Shown here in pieces: positions 32,100 to 43,600 of a DNA stretch of 64,000 nt. A program made the position numbers and the translations under genes. The stretch is taken from contig OZ218952.1 of assembly GCA_965112735.1 (NCBI GenBank), positions 3,162,001 through 3,226,000 on the forward strand, in the 5' to 3' direction. This DNA comes from Phaeosaccion multiseriatum. Lineage: Eukaryota; Ochrophyta, other classes. The notes under the pieces were generated by a model. It ran no database searches, was not told the DNA's origin, and saw only the letters and a program-made list of their open reading frames with translations. Each line of letters opens with the position of its first letter. Position 1 is the stretch's first letter.

Positions 32100-35044
32100 G
32101 ATGATACACGCCCCTCCTCCTCGCTTCCTCTGCTTCTGCCGCCCGAAGAAGACACAACAGCTCCGTTCACTACCAGACTACTCGTACCACTCCCGCCTCT
32201 GCCTGCTTCTCCCGGCCCTGCCACCCCCGCGCCCTGACTCTTGCTCTTTCTGTCAGGCAGCCTCAGCAGCGTGAGCACCATGTCCAGCATAAAAAGCCTT
32301 CCCAGCCCCTCCACGCGCACCAAGCACTTCCTCGCCAGGGACAGGCACGCGCCTCGGAAGAGAAGGCACTCCATGGCGAGGGGCAGGCAGGCGTGTAGCA
32401 TGCGCCGCCCGACCCCGGGGGGCAGCAGCAGAAAGTCCCCCAGGGCGTCTGCCACCTGTTGGCTGTCTGCGAGCAGGCGACGGCAGCACGGACTACTTGG
32501 TCGCCCTGATCCTCTTACCCCCCTTGTCTCGCCCCTAGAGGTCTCGGAATCTGTCTCTCTCGCCATGAGCACCTCCCACGCACGCACATAGGCCGAGACA
32601 GCGCCACCGCAGCCACCCACACTCTCCTCCACGTCCACAGCCGCCGCGTGCTTCGACAGCGCAACACTCGCACTGCTGTCGTTGCTCCTGTTCCAAAAGT
32701 CGTTCCACGGAATGTTCCTCCCCAGCCGGTGACGGTCGGAGAAGGAGCGGTCCGTGCCGTCCATGACGCCGGCCAGGAGCATTCTCAGCACCTTGGGCCT
32801 AGACTCTGGCACCACCTCGAACACCACCGACACCACCTCCACCCCCACCTGCAGCAATCTCCGCTGCCGCTGTTCGTACGTGTCTCCTCCTCCGCTCCTC
32901 GAGCCTTCTCCTCCTCCGCCGCTTCCGCCCCCCTGCAGCCACCGCTCTGCAAGCTGCAGCAGCTGGGCCGCTCTCGCCGCGGTGGCCGCCCGAGAGCCCT
33001 CACCCACCATTGCTGCGGCTCCTGCGGCCCTGTCAGCCGCGTCTACCTCATCCCCCTCCCCGCCCCCACCCCCCCCCCCCACCTCCTCCTCCTCCTCCTC
33101 CTCCTCCTCCTCCTCCTCCTCCTCTCCTTTCTCCTCCACGTTTCCGTCTCCGCCACCTCCTCCATCGGTTAGGCATAGCCGCAGCAGTTGGCGCGTGTCA
33201 CTCAGCGTCGCGGGCTCGAGCACTGCCGCTTCAAGCTCCGTCTCTGCGCGAGTCGAGCGATCGAGCTCCCTCGGCAGGACGGGAAGAGCGCAGCATAGCA
33301 AGGGGTCGGACTCTCTCTGTAGCACGAGCAGGAGGCTGAGGCCTCGCCAGTGCTCTCTCGTGGGCGCCGCTCGCCGTGGCTGCTCCCCTTGGCGCTGCTG
33401 CTCCTGCCTTTGCCTTGGAGAGAGCTCGTCGAGCAGCCCCTCCATGACCGCGGGCATGTGACTCAAGGCCTGCTCCACCACCACCTCCACCGTGGGTAGC
33501 ACATGGTGGGGCACCGCGCTGTACAGTTGCCGCAGGAGCCGCAGCCAGCCGCCGCTGTGGCCCTGCACAGCCCCCATCCCGTCGGTCCCGCTACCGTCTC
33601 GATCACTCCCTTCGCCACCGCCGGCGTAACAGTTGCCGTTGTTACCCGTTCCACACCGGGAGAGCACACATCGGAGAATACCGGCGTAGTCGTCTGCAGG
33701 CAGGTGCCTCCCCCTCACACACTCCCACAGGCGCGTTCGTACCGTTGCCCACATGTGTGGAGGAACAAGGCCAATCTCGGCCACGTCGGAGAAGAAGGCA
33801 AACACGGGCAGAGGCAGCGCGTAGGCGCCCTTCCACACCCTCTCTTGCACGAGGGCCTTGCAGATGGCCTCGCAGGTGGCATCCTCCTCTTTATGCTTCC
33901 TCCTTGTCGGCATCGTCGTCGTCGTCTTCGAGCTGCTGCTGGTTGCCCTTCTCCTCTTCCTACTGCTGCTGCTTCTCTGTTGGCCCGTTCGCGTTGTTGG
34001 CAGGGTCGTCTCCCGCCTGCTTCCTCCGCCACCTCCACCAGAATACGCCATCTCCTCCTCCTCGTCGTCGTTGTCGTCTTTGTCGTCGTCGTTCTCCTCG
34101 CTGTCCCCTATGTCTTCCCCACTCCCCGGCTGGCGACCTTCTTCCTCGCCGCCGTCGCTCTCGGCACCCCCCGTCACTTCCTCGAGCGCGGCCGCCGCCG
34201 CCAGCACGGAGGGAAGCATGTCCAGCACCAGCATCCTCCGATTCGTCCCCTCCCTTCCAGCCCCCGAGACCTTACTGTGCCCCGCCCCACCCCCAGCGTT
34301 GCGATCAGCGCCAGGGCGGTCGCCTGAATTAGTGCCCGAGCTTGCGTCTGAGCTGCTAGTGGTAGCAGCCTCGAACTCTCTCTTCGCAGTAACGCACGCC
34401 AGACAGGCCATTGCAAACTCCCGCAAGCTTGCCCGTGCTTTTGACACTGCCATCGACTCTGCTCCATAGGCCGCTCCTGAAAAGAAGATCCATCAAGCAA
34501 GAGGAAGAGAGTAGAAGTGTGTCAGAGCTCCCTCACAGAAGTGATAAGTGCAAACTCCATTCCTGGAGAACATCTTCCTAAGATCTGACTGACACTGCAA
34601 CTCGGGCTGCGCGTAAAAATCCTGCCTATCCTCACCTGCGCAAGCCCTGCTGCTGCTTCCGAGGGGAGATGATGCTGCTTCCGACGGCACTCCTGCTCCT
34701 TCTTCCGAGACACGAGCGACCTCTTCGGCCAGCCAGATGCGGACCTCAAAGATGCAGAGCGTAGCCTCCCGGCCCTGGCACGTGCCTTCCCAGATGCAAT
34801 CGAGCAGGCCGTGCAGGGCCCTCCAGGCCAGGGTTCCACCCCGCAAAAGCACCCTCAGCACGGCTGATGGAGAGGTTCCGCTTGATATTGATACTGCGCC
34901 GTCTTCTGCACCCATGGATGTAAATGACGGCGGCAATGGAGATGTGTGCCGTCGTAGACCAGAGGATGTCGCTCGAAAGTAGCTCAACAACTCCTCCACC
35001 TGCGCCTGTGTGTGCACACCTTGGAGAGGCGGCATCCCCGACAT
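26909..35044 (-). CDS. FANCI: FANCI-like protein (Fanconi anaemia ID2 complex), two exons, greatly expanded
   Basis: Exon 1 (35044-34636) and exon 2 (34476-26909) join in phase across a 159-nt GT-AG intron to 2658 residues; human FANCI has 1328. The extra length is mostly Glu-, Ser-, Gly- and Lys-rich inserts between helical blocks. FANCI-like blocks in order include FSDVAEIGLVPPHMW, HACLPLAMECLLFRG with CLSLARKCLVRVEGLGRL, TGVRLLIYQDICRA, LLLNILAHTRITQVTIF and near the C-terminus SRNTTIDAWLAEAG with an acidic tail. Lys853, in LARKCLV, falls where human FANCI has LRKAMF carrying the monoubiquitinated Lys523; this alignment is by eye. FANCI pairs with FANCD2 as a DNA clamp in crosslink repair in the nucleus. 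The start at 35044 is the first ATG of an open frame. Further introns within low-complexity parts are possible. Confidence 0.65.
28835..28882 (-). repeat. (CTG/CTA)n tract coding poly-Ser in the FANCI-like gene
   Basis: Serine-coding trinucleotide run on the minus strand within the coding region. Confidence 0.8.
32052..32104 (-). repeat. (GAT)n run coding poly-Ser in the FANCI-like gene
   Basis: About 15 GATGAT units on the plus strand, read as TCA codons on the minus strand. It lies in a Ser-rich linker. Confidence 0.9.
33082..33127 (-). repeat. (TCC)n run coding poly-Glu in the FANCI-like gene
   Basis: CTC/TCC repeats on the plus strand, read as GAG on the minus strand, giving an acidic linker. 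Confidence 0.9.
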
Positions 35045-35183
35045 GTCAGGGACGCCCTGATGGTCCCGCAGGCGGGCTGCTTTGCCTGCAGACTGCTCGG
35101 TCGATTGAGTCGGGAATAAGGCAACGAACCCTCACCCCCCCTCTTTCCATCTCTTGGGTTGAAAAGTAATATATACGCCTCTC

Positions 35184-37415
35184 ATGGCAGCTCCATATGC
35201 CATCGATGCGGTGGCACGTGGTCACCTCGCTGCAGCAGCTGCAGTTCCGGGTGCAGCTGCCCCTCATCAGCCGCAGGGACTCAGCAATGGCCACCGCGGT
35301 CGCCCCTGCTCTCCTGGCAGTGAGCAGGGGGGGCTATTCGCTGCGACGGGAAAGGCGGAACGTTGCTACAAGGCTGCCTTAGTTGCCGCGCAGACGTCGG
35401 GGGACTTTCCAGCGGCATTGACGGCGGCGTACAGACTGGGTCTGCTGTCTCTCGCCTGTGCGACGAAATTGGGGGCGCCGGACGAAGGAGTGGGTGCTTC
35501 GCCGGAGAGCAGCCCTGGCCGAGAGCGCGGCACAGGAGGGGATGATGTGCAAGTAGAGCAGCGAAGCGGGCTGTTGGTGGACGGGGAGGATGGGCAGGCG
35601 AGACTGGGGAGGGAGGAGGAGGACGAGGAGGAGAGGACAGAGAGGGCTTTGGCGACGTCTTGCCGGTACCTGCAAGCAGCCTTGAACACCGGCCTGCTGC
35701 TCCTGGCCAGGGCGGAGGAGCAGGGAGGAGACAGCACACAGGCGCAAGGAGTGCTCGTTCGGATCTGCAAGGCTCTGGGCGTGGTGTTTGTGCGGCTTGG
35801 GCAGGAGGAGGAGGCCGGCAAGGTGGGCGCCATCGAGAGAGGCCTCGCCTATGAAGAGGGGAATGGCAGAGGATGGGGACAGGATGATGTGAGCTTAGAG
35901 AGAGAAAGGGGGGAGGTGGGGAAGGGTAGCGGAGTTGTTGGCGCAGGGCAGCGGCGACGAGTCAGGCGCAGGAAGAAGCCGAATAGGCAAGAGACTTCGG
36001 ATGGCGGGAGCAGTATCGGGGGACCTTCTCAAGGATACATGACTGCTCTCGGAGGTGCTGCTGAAGGGTCAACAGCGGCAGTGGAGGAGGGGGGGAGAGA
36101 GGAGAAGGAGGAGGACGAGGACGAGGAGGAGGAGGAGGAGGAGGTGCCGCACCAGCAGTGCGGGACATGCGGAAAGGAAGTGCAGGGAGACGGGGGGGGG
36201 CGAATGGAAGGGAACGGCGTTTGGTATTGCTTCGGCTGCATCGCGGAGTACGAGGAGAGCGTGGAGAGAGGGTGGGTCACGGATGCGACACAAGGCTGTG
36301 CCACTTGTGCGGACTGCTCGGTGCCCGTGAGGATGGAGGAGGACGGGGAGTGGTACTGCGAGGCGTGCATTGAGGAGTACAACGAGGAGGGCGTGGGGGG
36401 CGGAGAGGAGGAGGAGGGAGGCGAAGCAGGAGAGGTGGGCGGGGTGGGTGGCGTGGGAAAAGACTTGGTGGGGGCAGAAGGTAGACGGAGTGAAGCGGTG
36501 GAGAAAGGGGGCGGATGTGAGGAGACGAAAGGCGGCGGGGAGCGGCCGCAGGGGCCGGGCTGGGAGGAGGAGGAGGAGGGAGGAAAGGGAGCCCACCAAG
36601 CGGGGGCGAATGGTGTGAATAGCAGTAGAACAGACGTGCAGGTCAGGGTCAGCCTGCGAGGAGTGGTGCGGCATCTGCTTGCCAAGGACAAGGCGGGGGC
36701 CGAGAGGTCGTCTGGTGCGTCGAGGGCGACAGGCACCAGCAGCGGTGAAGTGCGGGTGGGGCTCTTACTAGCGGCGGGTGGTGCAGCGGGAGGTGGTACT
36801 AATCTTTCGCTTGGCGACGACAAGGACGCGGGAGTAGAGCTGAGTGACGTGTGCGGAGAGTTTCGCACCAAAATGACCCCCCTGGAGCAGCTTCCCAGGG
36901 CCCGAGAGCGACTGTTCGCCAGCCGCAGCAGCAGCAGCAACAGCAGCAGCGAGAGCAGATCACCGGCCGGCATGGAGTTGGAGCTCCCTGCCTTACAGGA
37001 TGGGGGCGAGCTCGGAACCAGCGGAACCACGAGAGGCGAAGGAGGGGGCAATAGCGCTGTCCCTGGAGTCCGAATGAGCGAGGGGGGAGGAGGAGAGAGC
37101 GATGCGAGAGTGGTCGGGTGGTATTGCGTGATGGAGGGCTGGGGCTCCAACCTACCGGCGCAGCTGATTCATCGGTACAGGCAGCTGGACCTCGACGAAC
37201 CAGCAGGTGGTGGTGGTGGTGGTGGTGGTAGTGGTGGTGGGGGGGGTGGCAGTGGAGCAGAGGATGGAAGCAAGGAGAACGGGCCTCTTCTCCCTTCCCC
37301 GCGGGACCTCCTTCTCGTCCTCGACGGGGGCGGAGTGGGCAAGGGTAGCGAGGGCATTGTCTTGTTCGACTTGAGGGCCAAGAACCGCGTTGTGAGACAC
37401 CTCCTCTGCAACTGA
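35184..37415 (+). CDS. TPR-like and double zinc-finger protein, unknown function
   Basis: ORF of 743 residues. Residues about 55-95 (AERCYKAALVAAQTSGDFPA with AALTAAYRLGLLSLA) and 160-215 look like paired TPR-like helices. Residues about 325-410 contain two matching Cys modules: CGTCGKE...WYCFGCIAEYEE and CATCADC...WYCEACIEEYNE, each with two CxxC pairs and a WYC element, resembling small LIM-like zinc-binding modules. After a Glu/Gly-rich spacer, C-terminal blocks VSLRGVVRHLLAKDK, GWYCVMEGWGSN and LRAKNRVVRHLLCN appear ordered. I do not recognise the family. The first 45 residues are Ala/Pro-rich and may not be translated, since an overlapping frame from 35197 is also open, so a 5' intron is possible. 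Its start is 139 bp from the FANCI-like start, divergent. Confidence 0.6.
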   Translation: MAAPYAIDAVARGHLAAAAAVPGAAAPHQPQGLSNGHRGRPCSPGSEQGGLFAATGKAERCYKAALVAAQTSGDFPAALTAAYRLGLLSLACATKLGAPDEGVGASPESSPGRERGTGGDDVQVEQRSGLLVDGEDGQARLGREEEDEEERTERALATSCRYLQAALNTGLLLLARAEEQGGDSTQAQGVLVRICKALGVVFVRLGQEEEAGKVGAIERGLAYEEGNGRGWGQDDVSLERERGEVGKGSGVVGAGQRRRVRRRKKPNRQETSDGGSSIGGPSQGYMTALGGAAEGSTAAVEEGGREEKEEDEDEEEEEEEVPHQQCGTCGKEVQGDGGGRMEGNGVWYCFGCIAEYEESVERGWVTDATQGCATCADCSVPVRMEEDGEWYCEACIEEYNEEGVGGGEEEEGGEAGEVGGVGGVGKDLVGAEGRRSEAVEKGGGCEETKGGGERPQGPGWEEEEEGGKGAHQAGANGVNSSRTDVQVRVSLRGVVRHLLAKDKAGAERSSGASRATGTSSGEVRVGLLLAAGGAAGGGTNLSLGDDKDAGVELSDVCGEFRTKMTPLEQLPRARERLFASRSSSSNSSSESRSPAGMELELPALQDGGELGTSGTTRGEGGGNSAVPGVRMSEGGGGESDARVVGWYCVMEGWGSNLPAQLIHRYRQLDLDEPAGGGGGGGGSGGGGGGSGAEDGSKENGPLLPSPRDLLLVLDGGGVGKGSEGIVLFDLRAKNRVVRHLLCN

Positions 37416-37675
37416 TGACTTGGTGGGCGGCGTATCACTGGTCAGAGAGCTGAGGCTGGGAGAGGCATAGAGAGGAGAGCCGGTCTGTGCAAAAAAAACA
37501 AAAAAACAAAAAAAACAAAACTGAAACTGAAACTGAAAGACTCACAGATGGCACGGACGGTTGATTTTTCTCTTTGTTTCCAACCGTGTCCTTGTCCTGG
37601 GCCAAGGAGTGTCTTTGAGGGAGCTCTCAAGGACGGTTGCGTAGGGAGGGGGGGGGGAGGATACAGAGGAGAGCC

Positions 37676-40600
37676 ATGGGAAGAATGCGTCGCATCAAGT
37701 GGAGCACATGGGATGTGCTGGTGTGCTCCCTCTTCTTCATCGTCCGTCATAGCGCCGCTCTGTCTGGCATTTGCACGAACGAAACGATACAAGACACGCC
37801 AGGTGCTTTCCAGACGGTGTGGGTCATTGCGCTTCAATCCAGCTCCGAAAGGCATTGCAAAGAAAAACAGCTATACAGAGTCAATCCCTTGTCTGTCCTG
37901 TTTTTCATAGCCCCCAGCCAGGGCATGCCCTGTAGACTCACCCCTCTCTCTCGATCCCCTCACACTCCCCTTGTACCTCCGTCCCTCTCGCCCCCCCCCC
38001 CCCCGCCTCGTCAGGGGCGTGGGTGGAGGAAATCTCGAGTCCCGTGGCTCAGCAGGCCCATGTGGCGGGGGTGGTATCTTACTGGGGAAAGGACCGCTTG
38101 GTGGTCTTTGGAGGGGCCTCGGAGAGGTAGGTGTCGGTGTATCACACGCTGTGTGTGTGGGTGGATGGGCCTGCCACATGGTTGACTCCCTATCGCTCTT
38201 TGCATGTCTACCTCCAGAAGCCTTCTTGATCCGAATATGCCCCCCCCCCCCCCCCTCCTCCTCCTTCTTCTCCCTAATGTTGATGACTCGCAACCCCCCC
38301 CCTGTTCACCGTGCCCTGCCTTGCCTTCCCTTCCCAGGAGCGACGATGTGAGCGACATCGCGCCAGACCAGTCAACCGTACGCCTCTTCACGCCCTCCAA
38401 CTCCTCCTCTTGGCCGGCCTCCCCACCGCACGATCCGTACGACGCCTCCGGACCTAACGCCACGGACACCAATGGCACTTGGACCACCCTCCCCATGCTC
38501 TCCTTCCCCTCTACCACCTCGTCGTCTTCACTGCCCGACTGCCCCCCCCCTGCCCTCTTCAAGGCGGCATCCTTTGTGCACAACAACTCCCTCTTTATCA
38601 TGGGGGGGCATACAGCGGTCAGCAAGGACGTGAGCAGCGAGGTGTGGAGGGCCGATGTGCACGCCTTTGGGGGCTCCAAGTCGGGGCAGTGGAGGGGCGT
38701 GGATGTTAGCGTTGGGCCGGGCCAGGGAGACGAGGCCCAGGTGCCTTCAGGCAGGTACGTTGCGCACTTCCTCTTCCACTGCCATGCCCGGCTCCCCCCC
38801 CTGGGTGCGGCACTCGGGCCTGCTGCTCGTTGCTCGCTGCTTTGTCTGCTTCTCTGAAGCTGCTGCCCCACACACCGTGCTGCTCTCTCAAGAACTCAAC
38901 TTTGCAAGTTGGGCGTCTGCCGAGCGAACGGGGTAGAGGGCGCCACTCTGTTTTGTCGCGGTCGCGAGCTGAGCTCGGGAAGCACCTCATCACACCACAC
39001 CACCCCACACCACTCCCTCGTATCTCTCGACCAGCCCTCCCACCCACTCACACACTCGCATCTCGTTCCTTCCTTCCTTCCTTCCCTCCTTCCCCTCTGC
39101 CTCTCTCCCTCTCTCTCTCCCTCCACCGCCGTGAAACCAAACGCACACAGATACGGACACACGGCGACTCTCCTCGAGCCTTCCTCGGGCTCCAGCGCCA
39201 CGGCCTATGTGCTTCTCTTCGGCGGCATGGATGGGGGGCAGGGCCTCGTCGAGGACCAGGCCTACATGCTCTCCCTCTCGGACTCGGTGGGGGACCTCCT
39301 TTTCTGTAACGCCACGTACCTCTCCAACTTTAACTCCAGACTGACCTACCCCGACAACGAAACGGCCTCCTCCGACTGCGCAGACTACGCCAGCGTGAGA
39401 GAGAGAGACACCGTGGGCGTGTGGTGGAACCTCACCACCACTTCTTCTTCTCCGTCTGCCCGAGCCTACCACACGGCCGCCTCGCTGCCCACGGACGGTC
39501 AGGGAAACACATCCTGTGCATACCTCTTCGGCGGTTGGAATTACCTCACCAGCTCCATCCTGGGGGACCTTTGGAGACTCTGTCCCCGGGGGGGGAGCGC
39601 CGCTCTCTCCTCTTCCTCTTCGGAGGACAGCCTCTCTATCGACTTTGAGTGGACCCAACTCTCAGGCTCAGATTCCGACGGCGACGGAACGGTCACTCCC
39701 CGTATTCGCTACGGAGCAGCCCTTCTGGCCGGGGGGGGGCTGGTGACCGCAAATGGCGACGGCGGCAATACTCCTGTCGGCTTATATCATCTATTGCTGT
39801 GGGGCGGCTCGGGAAAGTTCCCCTACTCCTACCTCGACGACCCGTACCTCTTCGACGCGCGCCTTGGGGTGTGGACGGCGGTGGCGGACTCGTTCTCCAC
39901 ACCCTTCTCCTCCTCCTCCTCCTCCTCCTCCTCCTTCTCTTCCTCTACCGTCGTTGACCCGGGGCCTCGCCGGGACCACTCTATGTCTGTGGTGGGGGGC
40001 CTTCTGTACGTGCTGGGCGGCATCGACAGCTCCTCCCTCGTCCCGCTCAACTCTCTGCACTCCCTCAACTTCTCCGCCCCCGCCTGCGGAGCGGGGTACG
40101 CCGCCGTGCTGTGTAGTGGCGACATCAGCAGTGACCTCATCGGCTGCGAGGAGTGCCCCGAGGGGGGCTTCTCGCTGGAGGCCTCCTACGAGTGTGACAT
40201 GGTGCGCGAGTGGTGTGTGCATATATGTGCGTGCCTGCGTGCGTGCGTGCGTGTATAATTGTCTTTGTGTTTTACCGTCTCCCCTCCTTCACCCCCTCCC
40301 CCCCCACCCTTCTTCTCCTCCTTCAGTGCACAAGCGGGTCCTTCCAAGCCCTGCCCGCCTCCTCCAACTGCACTCTCTGCTCCGCGGGTACATACGGCCT
40401 CGGCCCCGGCTTCTCCTCCGAAGAGAGCGCCTGTCGAGACTGCCCGGGGGGCTCCTCCTCTGCTGACGAGGGGGCCTCGTCCTCCTCCGACTGCGTCGTG
40501 TGCCAGGCAGGAACCTATTCTGCGGACGGGGCGACGGAGTGCTCCCCCTGCCCGGCGGGGTCGAGCAGCGAGGCGAACTCAACGGCGTGTTCCAGTTGCG

Positions 40601-43600
40601 GACCGGGTACATTCTCTGTGGATTCCTTCTGCGAGGACTGTCCGCAGGGGACCTTCTCTTCTCTGGTGAGGGAGGGAGAGAGGGAGGGAGGGAGGGAGGG
40701 GGGGGTCGCTGCTTGGGATTTGCTCAGCTCGGAAAGCGCTTTACTTTTGTGTTGCCTTGCTTCGCTGTGCCACTCACTGCCTTCTCACTCTCTCTCTCTC
40801 GCTCTGCCTCCTCTCTCTCACACACACGTATCTCTCGGTCTCTCAGTCCCTCCCTCTCTCTATCTCCTCCTTCTCTCTCACTCTCTCGCTCTCGTCCTTT
40901 GTCTAGCCACGTGTCTCTTCTCTCACACACTGTCTTCTCCATGTTTCTCTCCATCTTCCCCGCCCCCCCTTCCCCCTTGCCCCAACCTCCTTCCCCTCCC
41001 CCAGGGCGGCGCCTCTTCCTGCCTGTCCTGCCCGCGCGGTTTCTTCAGTGAAGAAGGCGCTTCCTCGTGCCAGCCCTGCATGAACGGCACCTTTTCTACC
41101 CACGGGGCCGGTCAATGCACCGAGTGCCCCCCGGGGTCCTTCTCCGACGGCCTGGGACGCGCTTATTGCACTGCTTGTCCAGCAGGCACGGCTTCTGATC
41201 AAGGTGAGCTGCGCAGGAAGGGAGCGGGAATTCCGGGGGTGGGTGGGTGGGTGGGTGAGAACTGTTTGCTCTGCTCTTCTTTGCTTTCTTACACATGCAT
41301 GTAGAGACTTTACTGGCAGGAGGCGTCTGTTCTACCCACTTGTGTTCCCCTTTCCTATCTCCTACAATGCCCCTGCTGCTGCCGTCCCCGCCGCTGCTGA
41401 TGATGCCACGTCTGTTTTGAACAATTGAATGCTCATCGCCTCCATGCCATGCGATGTTCCTGCCTCGCTGTATGTCTCTAACCTCTTCATCTCTCTGTGT
41501 GCCAGACTCCGCTGCGAGCAGGACGGCGTGCTTGGCGTGTGGGGCGGGCAACTTCTCCCTCGCAGGGGCCTCTGCCTGCGCCCCTTGCCCCATAGGCTTC
41601 TACGATAGTGACAACAGCACCACCACCATTGCATGGGACTGGGGTGGGCCCAGCAGTTGGTGGTACAGCAGCAATGTCACAGACTTGTGCTCCCCCTGCC
41701 CCTTGCACCACTTCGGAGCCTCCTCAGAGGGCCCCTCGGGTCTGACGTCATCCCTCGAGTGTGTGGCGTGTCCCCCGGGGACGTACACGGAGTCCACAGG
41801 CTCCTCGGATGCCTCCGACTGCTTGGCGTGCCCCCCTGGGACCTCCTCCTCCGCATCCGCGGGGCAGGGCTGCGCGTCCTGTATGCGAGGCACGTACACT
41901 GACACATACGCCGCCGCCCAGAATGAGAGCTGCTTGGACTGCGCGGAGGGGAGCTTCGCCTTGGAGAGGGGCTCCTCGGCCTGCGAGTCTTGCCCGTCCT
42001 CCTCCACCTCCACCTCCTCCTCCTCCTCCTCCTCCTCCTCCTCCTCGACAACAACAACAACGTCGACTTCCTCTTCCTTATCCAGCATCGGGAGCTTTGC
42101 CTACAACCGCCACAGCAGTTGTGTGGACTGCAGCTACAACGCGTCCTGTCCCTTGGGCCCCAACGGCCTGCCGTGCTCGGGCCAGGGCACTTGCGACCTC
42201 GCCATCTGTGAGTGTGCGGGGTCCTTCAACGGCGTGGACTGCAGCGGAGGCTCCTGCACAGATGGCGGCGACCAAGACGAAGACCCAACGCGCTGTGGAG
42301 GCGTGTTTGGCTTCTCCCTCGCCTCCCACTTCGTCTCTGGCAGGGAAGCCCAAGCCCCAGCGGCATCTTCTTCATTCAATCTTACCATCGAGCGTTTCGT
42401 CGGGTATGACGGTTACGTGGAGGTTTCCGTGGACGTCATGGTGGGCGGCACCAACGCGACTGCCGGTGTCGACTACCTTCACGAGACGTCGGCTCCTGCC
42501 ACCTGGCCTCTCGTAGTGATATTCGAGGATGGGCAGCAGACGGCGAATGTCAGCGCGCCGGTGATCGACAATGCAGTGCAGGAGCAGGGCTGCAGGGTGG
42601 TGCTGCTTAACATCACGTCTGTCAACGGGTGAGTGAGTATGGGAGGGAGGAGGAGAGGGAGGGAGAAGGATGGTTTGATTCCCACTAGTCTCCTCCGCGC
42701 CAACTCGGAAGAAGGAGGGAGAGAAAGACAGAGAAGCAAAGCTCTCCCATCTATTTTCATTCTCCTTGTGCCTTTGACCGGACCAATCCCTTCTATGCGA
42801 GAGGCCAAACCCGTCCTCCTCTGTCCTCTCCCACCCGCCCTATCACTCAAGCGCCCCACCGTGTACTGAACTGCCCCACCCTCCCCCCTCCGTGTTGCTA
42901 AGCACCGGAGCCTCAGTGGTGAGCAACATGGACAACATTCGCGACTTGTCCTCCTCCGCCACGGTCGCCATCAGTGAGGACGACTTCGCCCCGAGAGTGC
43001 TCAGCTCTGTCGCCGAGGATACGTCGGGTAAGAAGGGCAGGGGCGGAGGGGCGGGGGGTAACGGAGGGAACGGAGGAAGCATGAGTTTGTTTGCTGATAG
43101 CATCTCCTCCTCTCCCTGCTGCTACCACTCTCTCCCTCCTCCTCCTCCTCCTCCTCCTCCTCCTCCTCCTCCTCCTCCTCCTCCTCCTCCTCCTCCTCCT
43201 CCTCCTCCTCCTCCTCCTCCTCCTCCTCCTCCTCCTCCTCCTCCTCCTCCTCCTCCTCCTCCTCCTCCTCCTCCTTCTCCTCCTCCTCCTCCTCCTCCTC
43301 CTCCTCCTCCTCCTCCTCCTCCTCCTCCTGATCCTCCTCCTCTTCGATACAAACACCCCCTCGCCTCTCTCTACCCCAAACTCCAAACACGCGCGCACCC
43401 ACGCACAGAGGGAGGCCTGTCACTATCCCGTGCGACAGTCCTCCTCGGAGCCAACACCCAATCTCCCTCATCCTCGCTCAACGCGTCTCTGCTGCTGAGT
43501 GTAACGGTTCCCGCCAATATGAGTTCCAGTGTGCTGGGCGCGAGGTCGCGTCTGGAGGTGGGACTGGCGCTGGAGCTGGAGGACGGCCAGCTTGAGCACT

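Noticed and set aside
43122-43471. Long poly-Pro, poly-Leu, poly-Arg, poly-Glu and poly-Gly ORFs
   Set aside because: All are six-frame readings of one TCC microsatellite inside intron 8 of the giant gene.
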